A stretch of DNA of 64,000 nt from Desulfobulbaceae bacterium BRH_c16a (lineage in GTDB: Bacteria > Desulfobacterota > Desulfobulbia > Desulfobulbales > Desulfocapsaceae), in contig LADS01000053.1 of NCBI GenBank assembly GCA_000961725.1, positions 62,001 to 126,000 on the forward strand. The letters run 5' to 3'. Position 1 is the stretch's first letter. Each line of letters begins with the position of its first letter. Shown piece by piece: positions 18,867-26,900 of this stretch. Below the pieces are notes generated by a model. The model did not search any database and was not told where the DNA came from. It saw only the letters and a list, made by a program, of their open reading frames with translations. The position numbers were made by a program, and so were the translations under genes.

Positions 18867-19379
18867 TTGTCTGATTTCAAACGTTCCAAAAGTGTGGCTA
18901 CTGAGGAGCTGATAGAGAAGATTGTTTTCATTAACCGGGTAGCAAAAGTTGTGAAGGGCGGTCGTCGGTTTAGCTTTAGTGCCATTGTTGTAGTTGGTGA
19001 TGGCAAGGGAAAAGTCGGTTACGGTCTTGGCAAGGCGAACCAGGTTCCAGAGGCAATTCGAAAAGGTGTTGAGCAAGCACGTAAAAGCATGTGTTCCATC
19101 GCTTTGACCGAGACATCGATTCCTCATCAGATCGTTGGTAAATTTGGAGCCGGTAAGGTGTTATTGAAGCCCGCGTCGGCAGGTACCGGTCTTATTGCCG
19201 GCGGTCCGGTCAGAGCGGTGCTCGAGGCAGCTGGTGTTTCCAATATTCTCACCAAGTGTCTCGGTTCGCACAATCCGCATAATATGGTCAAGGCAACTAT
19301 GGCAGGATTGAGAGAACTTCGTACTGCTCGCAGTATTGCTGACTTACGCGGCAAAACATTAGAAGAACTTACTGCATAA
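18867..19379 (+). CDS. rpsE: 30S ribosomal protein S5
   Basis: S5 takes part in decoding and the helicase activity at the mRNA entry. The 170 residues include VVGDGKGKVGYGLGKANQVP and the C-terminal ALTEtype domain region around GPVRAVLEAAGV. The start is TTG at 18867 behind a G-rich stretch (ACGGGGG), because no ATG precedes the conserved N-terminal domain. The gene lies between rplR and rpmD. Confidence 0.96.
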   Translation: MSDFKRSKSVATEELIEKIVFINRVAKVVKGGRRFSFSAIVVVGDGKGKVGYGLGKANQVPEAIRKGVEQARKSMCSIALTETSIPHQIVGKFGAGKVLLKPASAGTGLIAGGPVRAVLEAAGVSNILTKCLGSHNPHNMVKATMAGLRELRTARSIADLRGKTLEELTA

Positions 19380-19449
19380 TTACAGCCTGAGTGATTTTCG
19401 AAACAAGAAAACACTTTCAGGTTAATATTTGATTAAAGAAGGTAGTCAA

Positions 19450-19632
19450 ATGTCTGAGACAATTACTGTAACTCTGGTGAAGAGCGGCATCGGCAGCACC
19501 AAAAGAGTCAATGCTACTTTGATAGGGTTGGGACTCACCAAATTGAATAAGACAGTGACAAGAACAGATACGCCCGAAATCAGAGGAATGATCAGGAAAG
19601 TATCGCATCTTGTACATATAGAGGAGAAATAA
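19450..19632 (+). CDS. rpmD: 50S ribosomal protein L30
   Basis: L30 is a small two-domain alpha/beta protein of the large subunit. The ATG at 19450 is supported by AAGAAGG upstream; the longer frame starting with TTG at 19429 would include that site and is rejected. The 60-residue product contains GIGSTKRVNATLIGLGL, the family hallmark. rplO starts one base after its stop codon. Confidence 0.95.
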   Translation: MSETITVTLVKSGIGSTKRVNATLIGLGLTKLNKTVTRTDTPEIRGMIRKVSHLVHIEEK

Positions 19633-19633
19633 C

Positions 19634-20089
19634 ATGATAACCTTAGCAAATCTCGCACCTCAGCCTGGTTCTACCAAACAGCGCAAGCGTGTAGGTAGAG
19701 GACCTGGAAGTGGACATGGCAAAACTGCGGGCCGCGGTCATAAAGGTTTTAAAGCTCGCTCGGGTTCAGGTGTCAAGCCTGGATTTGAGGGTGGACAGAT
19801 GCCCTTGCAAAGGCGTATTCCCAAGCGCGGTTTCACCAATATTTTCAAGAAAGAATACGCTTTAGTTTCACTTTCCCAACTTGATTCCATCGTCGATGCA
19901 GATGTTATAACCGTCGAAACGCTGGTTGCTTCCGGAGTAGTTAAAAAAGGTATGGCCGTAAAGGTGTTAGCCAACGGCGAGATAACTAAAGCGATAAAAA
20001 TTCAAGTAGAAAAAATAAGTGCTTCTGCTAAATCTAAAATTGAAGCGGCAGGCGGTTCAGTAGTAATCGATAATCCGAAAGAAGCGTAA
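19634..20089 (+). CDS. rplO: 50S ribosomal protein L15
   Basis: L15 is a late-assembly protein with a long basic, glycine-rich N-terminal extension, seen here as RKRVGRGPGSGHGKTAGRGH. The length is 151 residues. It is the last ribosomal gene before secY and follows rpmD almost without a gap. Confidence 0.97.
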   Translation: MITLANLAPQPGSTKQRKRVGRGPGSGHGKTAGRGHKGFKARSGSGVKPGFEGGQMPLQRRIPKRGFTNIFKKEYALVSLSQLDSIVDADVITVETLVASGVVKKGMAVKVLANGEITKAIKIQVEKISASAKSKIEAAGGSVVIDNPKEA

Positions 20090-20153
20090 TGCACTTTTTT
20101 CGGAACATCTCCGGAAAATGAAAATCTAGTCGAATCGCATATAGGTACCAGAA

Positions 20154-21458
20154 ATGAGCGGATTGCAGAGTGCTGCAAATATACCAGAGTTGCGTAGGCG
20201 TGTATTGTTCACGCTTATCATGCTCGCAGTCTACAGGATAGGGGTTCAGATTCCGACTCCTGGAATTAATGGCGAAGCTTTATCGGCATTCTTCAACCAA
20301 AATGCCAGCACTCTGTTCGGCATGTTTAACATGTTTTCCGGAGGTGCTCTCGAAAATTTCTCGATTTTTGCCTTGGGGATAATGCCGTATATCAGTGCTT
20401 CGATCATCATCCAGCTGTTGACCGTGGTAATTCCCCAACTCGAGGCTTTGAAGAAAGAGGGACAAGCAGGGCAACGAAAAATCACACAATATACGCGGTA
20501 TGGAACGGTTTTCCTCAGTGTTATCCAGGGGACTTTCATTGCTGTCGGATTGCAGGGTATGACTGGGCCGGGAGGCGAGGCTATTGTTCTGAACCCCGGA
20601 CTCCAGTTCAATTTGATGACCATGTTGACGCTTACCTCCGGCACAGCCTTTATCATGTGGCTCGGTGAACAGATGACGGAGAGGGGCATCGGCAACGGCA
20701 TTTCATTGATTATCTTTGCCGGAATCGTTGCTAGGGGACCAGCCGCCATTGTTAACTCAATCCAGTTGATTAAGGCTGGAGAGATTGCAATGTTCTTCGT
20801 GCCCTTTCTAGTACTGTTCATGTTTATCGTTATCGGCACAATTGTTTTCTTTGAGACGTCGCAACGCCGGATTCCGATACAGTATGCCAAAAGAGTGGTC
20901 GGCAGAAGAGTGTATGGTGGCCAAAGCTCACATCTGCCGCTCAAGATTAATATCTCTGGCGTTATTCCACCAATCTTTGCTTCATCGATAATGATGTTTC
21001 CTGCGACAATCGGTAGTTTTATCCAGATTGACTGGGTACAGAAAGCATCGGCGGCGATGAATCCCGGTACCGTTTACTACTACATCTGTTATGTGATAAT
21101 GATTGTCTTTTTCTGTTTTTTTTACACAGCAGTTACTTTTAAGCCGGATGATGTTGCCGAAAATCTAAAAAAACATGGTGGTTTTATACCGGGGATCAGA
21201 CCAGGTAAAAAAACCGCCGAATTTATCGATAAGGTTTTGACCAGATTGACGGTTGTCGGTGCTATTTACCTCAGTACCGTATGTGTCCTGCCGACTATAC
21301 TCATATCGGAATTTAACATTCCGTTTTATTTCGGTGGAACAGCTTTGCTTATCGTGGTCGGAGTGGGCATAGATACCATCGCGCAGATAGAGTCGCATCT
21401 GCACATGAGGAACTATGAAGGGTTTATGAAACAGGGCCGGATTAAAGGTCGCAGGTGA
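20154..21458 (+). CDS. secY: protein translocase subunit SecY
   Basis: SecY is the pore of the Sec translocon in the inner membrane. The 434-residue protein has the expected ten hydrophobic segments. The motif YRIGVQIPTPGIN follows the first segment, and GIGNGISLIIFAGI and the cytosolic loop RRIPIQYAKR are intact. Its stop overlaps the map start by four bases. In many bacteria adk lies between secY and map; here it is absent. Confidence 0.97.
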   Translation: MSGLQSAANIPELRRRVLFTLIMLAVYRIGVQIPTPGINGEALSAFFNQNASTLFGMFNMFSGGALENFSIFALGIMPYISASIIIQLLTVVIPQLEALKKEGQAGQRKITQYTRYGTVFLSVIQGTFIAVGLQGMTGPGGEAIVLNPGLQFNLMTMLTLTSGTAFIMWLGEQMTERGIGNGISLIIFAGIVARGPAAIVNSIQLIKAGEIAMFFVPFLVLFMFIVIGTIVFFETSQRRIPIQYAKRVVGRRVYGGQSSHLPLKINISGVIPPIFASSIMMFPATIGSFIQIDWVQKASAAMNPGTVYYYICYVIMIVFFCFFYTAVTFKPDDVAENLKKHGGFIPGIRPGKKTAEFIDKVLTRLTVVGAIYLSTVCVLPTILISEFNIPFYFGGTALLIVVGVGIDTIAQIESHLHMRNYEGFMKQGRIKGRR

Positions 21459-22252
21459 TTGTGACAGCTTCAGCAGCCGATACAGGCGGTAATAAAAATA
21501 TCGTCATAAAAACTGCCGATGAAATTCTTCTGATGAAGGAGGCCAATCAAATTGTGGCAGCGTCATTGGCAATGTTACGGACGCTCGTTGATGTCGGAGT
21601 GACGACCTGGGATCTCGATAAAGCTGCAGAAGATCTTTGTATCAAAATGAAGGCAAAACCGGCCTTCAAAGGGTATAGAGGATTTCCGGGAAGTCTCTGT
21701 GTATCGATTAATGAAGAAGTTGTTCATGGTATACCCTCCCGAAAGAAAAAGTTAAGGAAGGGGGATATTATATCAATAGATTTTGGTGTACTTTTCCGCG
21801 GGTTTTATGGTGATTCAGCCATCACTCTTCCTGTGGGAAATGTAAAAGAGGATGTCGCAAGGTTACTTGTTGTGACCGAGGAATCCTTGGAAAAGGGGAT
21901 AGAGCAGGTAGTTGTTGGCAACAGGGTTTCAGACATCTCCAAGGCAATTCAGGCCCATGTCGAAGGATCCGGTTTTTCCGTAGTCAGACAATTTGTCGGT
22001 CACGGAATCGGATCTGCTCTGCATGAAGCTCCGGAAATTCCGAATTTTTTCCAAGGTGAGAGGACTGCCCGGTTGGTGCCAGGAATGGTTCTGGCGATTG
22101 AGCCTATGGTGAACATGGGTACATATAAAGTTAAAGTGCTGAGAGATGGTTGGACTGTCATTACAGATGACAAAAAACCGTCGGCTCACTTCGAACATTC
22201 GGTTGCAGTAACCGAGAAGGGGCCGCTTGTGTTAAGCTCTCGTGAAATTTAG
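21455..22252 (+). CDS. map: methionine aminopeptidase, type I
   Basis: The enzyme removes the initiator methionine from nascent proteins. The 265 residues contain the metal-ligand signatures DFGVLFRGFYGD and GHGIGSALHEAPEIPNF and the final EHSVAVTEKGP. The start is taken as GTG at 21455, which overlaps the secY stop; a GTG two codons later is possible. Compared with the shortest type I enzymes it has about 15 extra residues at the N-terminus before the usual IVIKTADEI. Overlap with secY suggests translational coupling. Confidence 0.95.
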   Translation: MIVTASAADTGGNKNIVIKTADEILLMKEANQIVAASLAMLRTLVDVGVTTWDLDKAAEDLCIKMKAKPAFKGYRGFPGSLCVSINEEVVHGIPSRKKKLRKGDIISIDFGVLFRGFYGDSAITLPVGNVKEDVARLLVVTEESLEKGIEQVVVGNRVSDISKAIQAHVEGSGFSVVRQFVGHGIGSALHEAPEIPNFFQGERTARLVPGMVLAIEPMVNMGTYKVKVLRDGWTVITDDKKPSAHFEHSVAVTEKGPLVLSSREI

Positions 22253-22340
22253 CGGTATTGAAAAAACATCTTCTCTTTTGCGGGAAGTTGTACTATACTG
22301 TTCCGTTTTTAACTGAAACTTTGATTTTTCAGGATACTCC

Positions 22341-22577
22341 ATGTCAAAAGAAGAAGCCATTGAAGTCGAAGGCACCATTATCGAACCGTTACCCAATGCA
22401 ATGTTTCGGGTAGAGCTTGATAACGGGCATAAGGTGCTGGCCCACATCTCAGGGAAAATGCGTATGCATTTCATTAAGATACTACCTGGGGACAGGGTTA
22501 CTATTGAACTCTCCCCGTACGATTTAAACAGGGGAAGAGTTACGTTTCGGGCAAAAAACGCCAAAAAGAAAAAATAG
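22341..22577 (+). CDS. infA: translation initiation factor IF-1
   Basis: IF-1 is a single OB-fold protein that occupies the ribosomal A site during initiation. The 78 residues contain the signature LPNAMFRVELDNGHKVLAHI and end in a lysine-rich tail slightly longer than in E. coli. It lies in the usual place between map and rpmJ. An 88-bp gap precedes it; no convincing promoter was found there. Confidence 0.97.
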   Translation: MSKEEAIEVEGTIIEPLPNAMFRVELDNGHKVLAHISGKMRMHFIKILPGDRVTIELSPYDLNRGRVTFRAKNAKKKK

Positions 22578-22591
22578 AGAGTTCGTTCATC

Positions 22592-22705
22592 ATGAAAGTA
22601 CGCGCATCGATAAAGAAAATATGCAGTGATTGTAAAATATTTAAACGCAACGGTATTGTTCGCGTATCCTGTAAAGTTAAGAAACATAAACAGAGGCAGG
22701 GATAA
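22592..22705 (+). CDS. rpmJ: 50S ribosomal protein L36
   Basis: This 37-residue gene begins MKVRASIKKICSDCK and ends KHKQRQG. The zinc ligands C11, C14, C27 and H33 are all present, so it is the zinc-binding form. It lies 14 bases after infA and before rpsM, the canonical location. Confidence 0.95.
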   Translation: MKVRASIKKICSDCKIFKRNGIVRVSCKVKKHKQRQG

Positions 22706-22753
22706 TTAGATTTTGCCATTTATAATTACCTACTTCTTTTAAGGAGATAGACC

Positions 22754-23119
22754 TTGGCACGCATAGCAGGAATTGACCTTCCAAAAAACAAGCATATGGA
22801 TCGGGCGTTAACGTACATACACGGTATTGGGTTAACATCGTCACGTAAGATTCTCGATAAAGTGGATCTTCCATATACAATGAATAGCGATGACCTGGAT
22901 GGCGATGATGTAAACCGCATCCGTAAAATCATCGAGGATGAGTATGTTGTTGAAGGAGATCGCAGAAGAGAAGTCTCGATGGACATCAAGAGACTTACCG
23001 ATCTCGGGTGTTATCGAGGGAGACGTCACCGTATGGGGTTGCCGTGTCGCGGACAGAATACCAAGACAAATGCACGTACACGAAAAGGACCTCGAAAAGG
23101 TGCCGCCCGTCGGAAATAA
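22754..23119 (+). CDS. rpsM: 30S ribosomal protein S13
   Basis: S13 forms intersubunit bridges and contacts the P-site tRNA. The start is TTG directly after a strong AAGGAG site, giving MARIAGIDLPKNK, the family N-terminus. The 121 residues end with the signature GLPCRGQNTKTNARTRKGP and a basic tail. It heads the alpha-type set (rpsM, rpsK, rpsD, rpoA, rplQ). Confidence 0.97.
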   Translation: MARIAGIDLPKNKHMDRALTYIHGIGLTSSRKILDKVDLPYTMNSDDLDGDDVNRIRKIIEDEYVVEGDRRREVSMDIKRLTDLGCYRGRRHRMGLPCRGQNTKTNARTRKGPRKGAARRK

Positions 23120-23143
23120 TTGAACTCAACACAGGTGTAAGTT

Positions 23144-23524
23144 ATGGCTGTTGTAAAAAAGAGAAAGGTAAAAAAGAATATTCCAGAAGGTATAGTCTTT
23201 ATCTATTCCACCTTTAATAATACTATTGTTACTATTTCCGACAGGCAAGGGAACGTGGTCAGTTGGTGCAGTGCCGGAGTCCTTGGATTCAAAGGATCGC
23301 GTAAATCCACTCCGTTTGCTGCCCAGAATGCTCTTACCGATGCTGCAAAAAAAGCGACCGACATCGGTATGCGTAAAGTCGAGGTGAAGGTAAAGGGACC
23401 TGGACCCGGAAGAGAAGCTGCGTTGCGTGCTTTGATTAATACAGGGTTGGAGGTTAGTCGCATCTACGATGTCACACCAGTTCCGCACAATGGATGTAAA
23501 CCTCCAAAGCGCCGTCGTGTATAA
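23144..23524 (+). CDS. rpsK: 30S ribosomal protein S11
   Basis: S11 lies on the platform near the mRNA exit. The 126 residues contain the block STPFAAQNALTDAAKKA, and the C-terminus has PVPHNGCKPPKRRRV. A basic N-terminal tail is present. It follows rpsM after 24 bases. Confidence 0.97.
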   Translation: MAVVKKRKVKKNIPEGIVFIYSTFNNTIVTISDRQGNVVSWCSAGVLGFKGSRKSTPFAAQNALTDAAKKATDIGMRKVEVKVKGPGPGREAALRALINTGLEVSRIYDVTPVPHNGCKPPKRRRV

Positions 23525-23571
23525 CGGCTGAAATATAGACTGACTACAAATTATTTGAATGGAGGCCGAAA

Positions 23572-24201
23572 TTGGCTAGAAATATTGGTGCTACATGCCG
23601 TAGTTGCAGAAGAGAAGGCTTGAAGCTGTATCACAAAGGTGACCGTTGTTTTTCAGACAAATGTTCCTTTGAGAGACGGGCATTTGCTCCGGGGCAACAT
23701 GGCCAGGCAAGATTTAAGAAGCAGTCTGACTACGCAATGCAGTTGCGTGAAAAACAGAAAGTAAAGAGCATGTATGGCATGCTTGAAAAACAGTTCCGGC
23801 TCTTTTTTGAAAAGGCAGAGCAGCAGAAGGGTGTAACTGGCGAGAATCTGCTGGTCATGCTCGAGAGGCGTTTGGATAATACTGTTTTTCGTATTGGATT
23901 CGCTTCCTCAAGGAATCAGGCACGACAGCTCGTTAGACATAATCATATCCAGGTCAATGGGCGCAAGGTAAACATCCCTTCATTTTTAGTTTCTGTTGGA
24001 GATGTGATTTCCTTGAAAGAAAAGAGTCGGGCCAACGCGTTGATCAACGAGAATTTCGAAGCTGTAATCAGGCGCGGAATGCCGACTTGGATCGAATTGG
24101 ATAAGGACAACTATAAGGCAACTATAAAAGCTCTCCCGAACCGGGAAGAGGTAACTATGCCTATTCAAGAAAGACTGATCGTCGAACTTTATTCGAAGTA
24201 A
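23572..24201 (+). CDS. rpsD: 30S ribosomal protein S4, zinc-binding form
   Basis: S4 is the main assembly initiator of the 16S 5' domain; in E. coli it represses the alpha operon. The start is TTG behind GGAGG, which gives MARNIGATCRSC. The 209 residues keep four N-terminal cysteines (C9, C12, C26, C31), indicating the zinc-binding form. The S4 RNA-binding domain is near residues 98-160 (ERRLDNTVFRIGFASSR). A 133-bp leader with a small hairpin leads to rpoA. Confidence 0.97.
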   Translation: MARNIGATCRSCRREGLKLYHKGDRCFSDKCSFERRAFAPGQHGQARFKKQSDYAMQLREKQKVKSMYGMLEKQFRLFFEKAEQQKGVTGENLLVMLERRLDNTVFRIGFASSRNQARQLVRHNHIQVNGRKVNIPSFLVSVGDVISLKEKSRANALINENFEAVIRRGMPTWIELDKDNYKATIKALPNREEVTMPIQERLIVELYSK

Positions 24202-24295
24202 TGGGTTGGGCAAGGGAGGAAATTTATTTTCCTCATTGTCTGCACCTCAGCTTTAGGCGACAGTTTTTCATATTGTAGAACGGTGTACAAAGCGC

Positions 24296-24313
24296 ACTAA
24301 CTACAAAGTTAGT
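24296..24313 (+). promoter_or_regulatory. small perfect hairpin in the rpoA leader
   Basis: ACTAACT (24296-24302) pairs perfectly with AGTTAGT (24307-24313) around a four-base loop, ending about 20 bases before the rpoA start. There is no T-run. It could affect rpoA translation or be an mRNA processing site; the function is unknown. Confidence 0.3.
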
Positions 24314-24334
24314 AGAATCGCAGAGAAGGAAAAT

Positions 24335-25381
24335 ATGACTCAAGCTGCTGACGAAAAAATACCATTTCACCGCAACTGGAACGAGCTGATCAAGCCGGAA
24401 AAGTTGGAGATTGATAAAGAGAAGCACTCCGATACCTACGGTAAGTTTATCTGCCAGCCTCTTGAGAGAGGTTATGCCACAACTATCGGTAACTCATTAC
24501 GAAGAATTCTTCTCTCTTCCATCCAGGGTGCAGCTATAACTACCGTCAAAATTGACGGCGCACTGCACGAGTTCACTTCAATGAAGGATATATTGGAGGA
24601 TGTAAGTGAGATAATTCTCAACCTCAAGCTGGTGCGGCTCAAGCTTTATGCACCCGAACCGCAGAAAGTTGTAATCGATAAGGTCGGCCCGGGAATTGTA
24701 ACAGCAGGGGATATCGCTGAATCGGCATATGTGGAAGTGATGAACAAGGATCAAGTCATCTGTACTCTGACCGGACCAATTAACTTTCATGCTGAGATGA
24801 CGGTCGAATGGGGAAAAGGCTACCAGCCGGCAGAGAAGATGGATAAAGAAAATCTTACCATCGGCCAGATTCCGATCGATGCAATCTTTACACCGATTAA
24901 AAAGATTCAGTATGTCATTTCTCAAGCCCGTGTCGGTCAGCAAACAGATTATGATAAACTGACCCTCGAGATAGAAACGGATGGAAGCCTGAGACCTGAG
25001 AACGCCCTGGCGTACGCCGCAAAAATTCTCAAAGAACAGATGACCATATTCATCAACTTTGACGAAGAAGATGCTGAGCCTGAAATTCTCACCGATTCCA
25101 TTAAGGATTCAGAGCCACTCAACCCATTTCTTGACAAACCGGTTGAAGACCTTGAATTGTCGGTTCGATCTGCAAATTGTTTAAAGAATGCCGATATCAA
25201 TTTCATTGGTGACCTGGCGCAAAAAACAGATCAGGAGATGCTTAAAACCAAAAATTTCGGGCGTAAGTCGCTCAATGAGATAAAAGCACTTCTTTCTGAA
25301 ATGGATCTTACGCTTGGAATGAAATTTGAAAACTGGATTCCACCAAATTTACGCGGTGACAAGGACGACAATAAGGCATAA
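24335..25381 (+). CDS. rpoA: RNA polymerase alpha subunit
   Basis: Alpha dimerises to start polymerase assembly and contacts activators and UP elements. The 348 residues consist of the N-terminal dimerisation domain (around residues 25-245, with RGYATTIGNSLRRILLSS) and the C-terminal DNA-binding domain (from about 270, with LELSVRSANCLKNA and KNFGRKSLNEIK). It is slightly longer than the E. coli protein, with an acidic linker. It lies between rpsD and rplQ. Confidence 0.98.
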   Translation: MTQAADEKIPFHRNWNELIKPEKLEIDKEKHSDTYGKFICQPLERGYATTIGNSLRRILLSSIQGAAITTVKIDGALHEFTSMKDILEDVSEIILNLKLVRLKLYAPEPQKVVIDKVGPGIVTAGDIAESAYVEVMNKDQVICTLTGPINFHAEMTVEWGKGYQPAEKMDKENLTIGQIPIDAIFTPIKKIQYVISQARVGQQTDYDKLTLEIETDGSLRPENALAYAAKILKEQMTIFINFDEEDAEPEILTDSIKDSEPLNPFLDKPVEDLELSVRSANCLKNADINFIGDLAQKTDQEMLKTKNFGRKSLNEIKALLSEMDLTLGMKFENWIPPNLRGDKDDNKA

Positions 25382-25450
25382 GATCGTATCCATTGAAAAT
25401 AACAAATAAATTACCATTCTGATATACTGTCTAGAAGCTGAGGGTTAGAA

Positions 25451-25840
25451 ATGAGACATAGAAAAGCCGGTAAAAGATTAGGACGCACCAGTTCTCACAG
25501 AATAGCGATGTTCAGGAATATGGTCACTTCCCTTTTCGAGCATGAGCGAATTGTAACTACTACTGAAAAAGCTAAAGAAGTACGGCCAATAGCTGAAAAA
25601 CTGATTACTCTTGCCAAACGAGGCGATCTTCACGCCAGACGGCAGGCCCTGTCGTTTATCCGCAGTAAAGACGTCGTTGAAAAACTGTTCACAGTTATTA
25701 AAGATAAATTCATCGAGCGCAACGGAGGATACACCAGAATCCTTCAGACCGGTATTCGTAAAGGTGATGCAGCTGGGATGGCCATTATCGAACTCGTCGG
25801 CTACGAAGAAGTTATCCAGGCACCTCAAGCTGAAAGTTAG
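25451..25840 (+). CDS. rplQ: 50S ribosomal protein L17
   Basis: L17 surrounds the peptide tunnel exit. The 129-residue protein begins MRHRKAGKRLGRTSSHR, the conserved N-terminus, and is the last gene of the supercluster. A strong intrinsic terminator begins 22 bases after its stop. Confidence 0.97.
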   Translation: MRHRKAGKRLGRTSSHRIAMFRNMVTSLFEHERIVTTTEKAKEVRPIAEKLITLAKRGDLHARRQALSFIRSKDVVEKLFTVIKDKFIERNGGYTRILQTGIRKGDAAGMAIIELVGYEEVIQAPQAES

Positions 25841-25862
25841 CATGGCAGATACAAGAAAATCG

Positions 25863-25899
25863 AGCTGGCTGGAACTCTGTTCCAGCCAGCTTTTTTTTT
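25863..25899 (+). terminator. strong intrinsic terminator after rplQ
   Basis: A 13-bp perfect stem (25863-25875 with 25879-25891) around a three-base loop is followed by nine T residues. It marks the end of the supercluster; the gene behind it needs its own promoter or read-through. Confidence 0.9.
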
Positions 25900-25936
25900 G
25901 TGAAATGATTTCTTCATTAAAGGAGTCTGTATAAAA

Positions 25937-26695
25937 ATGAAGGAGAAAGAATTTCCAGAAAATATGGTACCGATCGGGAACGGGGAGTTTCAGTTCGAGT
26001 GCCATCCGGGGGTCGAATGCTTTACGTTGTGTTGTCGAAATGTCGATCTCATCCTTTATCCTTATGATATAATTCGACTCAAAAACAGTGTGAGTATGGA
26101 TTCCGAAGAATTTCTTCGGCGGCATACTACCCTCTGCCAGGGCGATAATCCCTTTTTCCCTACGGTTAAGCTCAAACTGAAGGATGAAGGGAAAGAATGT
26201 CCATTTCTAGAAACAAGCGGATGCACGGTGTATCATGACCGGCCCTCCGCCTGTCGTACATATCCTCTCGAGCGCGCAGTTGATAGAACAAATCTCCATG
26301 GAATTCCGGAGGAATACTATTTTTTGACAGATCATGTATATTGTCTCGGGCACAAAGAGGAAAAACGCTTTAATGTAAAAAGCTGGACAAGAAATCAAAA
26401 AGTATTCGAATTTAATGTGCTGAATGATTACTGGGCGGAAATTGACACTCTTTTTGCAACCAACCCTTGGAAAGGGGAGGGTGCGGCCGGAGAAAAGCAG
26501 CAACTCTCCTTTCTCGTTTGCTATAATATAAATGGTTTCAGGCGCTTTGCAGAACAACACAAGCTTCTGAAACAATTTTCAATCGATAAAGCGGTACGGA
26601 GAAGGATGGATACCGACGACAGTGAACTGCTTAAGTTCGGGTTTGAATGGCTGAAGTTGGTCCTTGCCGGAAAGAGTTCGTTGGTGAGAAAATGA
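25937..26695 (+). CDS. YkgJ-like cysteine-cluster protein
   Basis: The 252-residue protein matches the pattern of the YkgJ / UPF0153 family (putative zinc- or iron-chelating proteins). The N-terminal cluster has C22, C28, C32 and C33, and the second part has GKECPF, a GC pair and PSACRTYPL. The rest is predicted soluble and has no signal peptide. The reaction or partner of this family is not established. It stands alone between the terminator of the ribosomal supercluster and the rpsB leader. The ATG has a purine-rich upstream region (AAAGGAG, about 12 bases away). Confidence 0.75.
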   Translation: MKEKEFPENMVPIGNGEFQFECHPGVECFTLCCRNVDLILYPYDIIRLKNSVSMDSEEFLRRHTTLCQGDNPFFPTVKLKLKDEGKECPFLETSGCTVYHDRPSACRTYPLERAVDRTNLHGIPEEYYFLTDHVYCLGHKEEKRFNVKSWTRNQKVFEFNVLNDYWAEIDTLFATNPWKGEGAAGEKQQLSFLVCYNINGFRRFAEQHKLLKQFSIDKAVRRRMDTDDSELLKFGFEWLKLVLAGKSSLVRK

Positions 26696-26726
26696 TCAAT
26701 AATTGTGTGAAGTCCTTATCCATGAC

Positions 26727-26755
26727 TTGCAATGTGGTGAAACTCATGGTATGAA
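26727..26755 (+). promoter_or_regulatory. candidate promoter for rpsB
   Basis: TTGCAA at 26727-26732 and TATGAA at 26750-26755 are separated by 17 bases. Each box matches the sigma-70 consensus in four of six positions. Transcription from here would give an rpsB leader of about 140 bases that includes the structured element at 26829-26859. Confidence 0.35.
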
Positions 26756-26828
26756 AACATGTTGTTCTTTTTGTATGTTAGACCAAGAGGTCCTTTTTAA
26801 AAACACACATCTTCGCTTGCAACTGGTG

Positions 26829-26859
26829 TCGGACAACATAGTTTCGAGATGTTGGACGA
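26829..26859 (+). promoter_or_regulatory. structured rpsB leader element with tandem G-A pairs
   Basis: CAACAT (26834-26839) pairs with ATGTTG (26849-26854) around a nine-base loop. Below this stem GA faces GA, a geometry that can form two sheared G-A pairs, and then TCG pairs with CGA. The element ends about 40 bases before the rpsB start. Such a compact motif is consistent with a protein-binding leader, for example for S2; this is inferred from structure only. Confidence 0.4.
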
Positions 26860-26900
26860 TCTAAGAAGATGGAGGCTTAACCAGAAATGGAGAGATTATT

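Noticed and set aside
26779..26796. 4-bp hairpin with a T-run before rpsB as a terminator
   Set aside because: The stem is too short (GACC/GGTC) to be a credible terminator.
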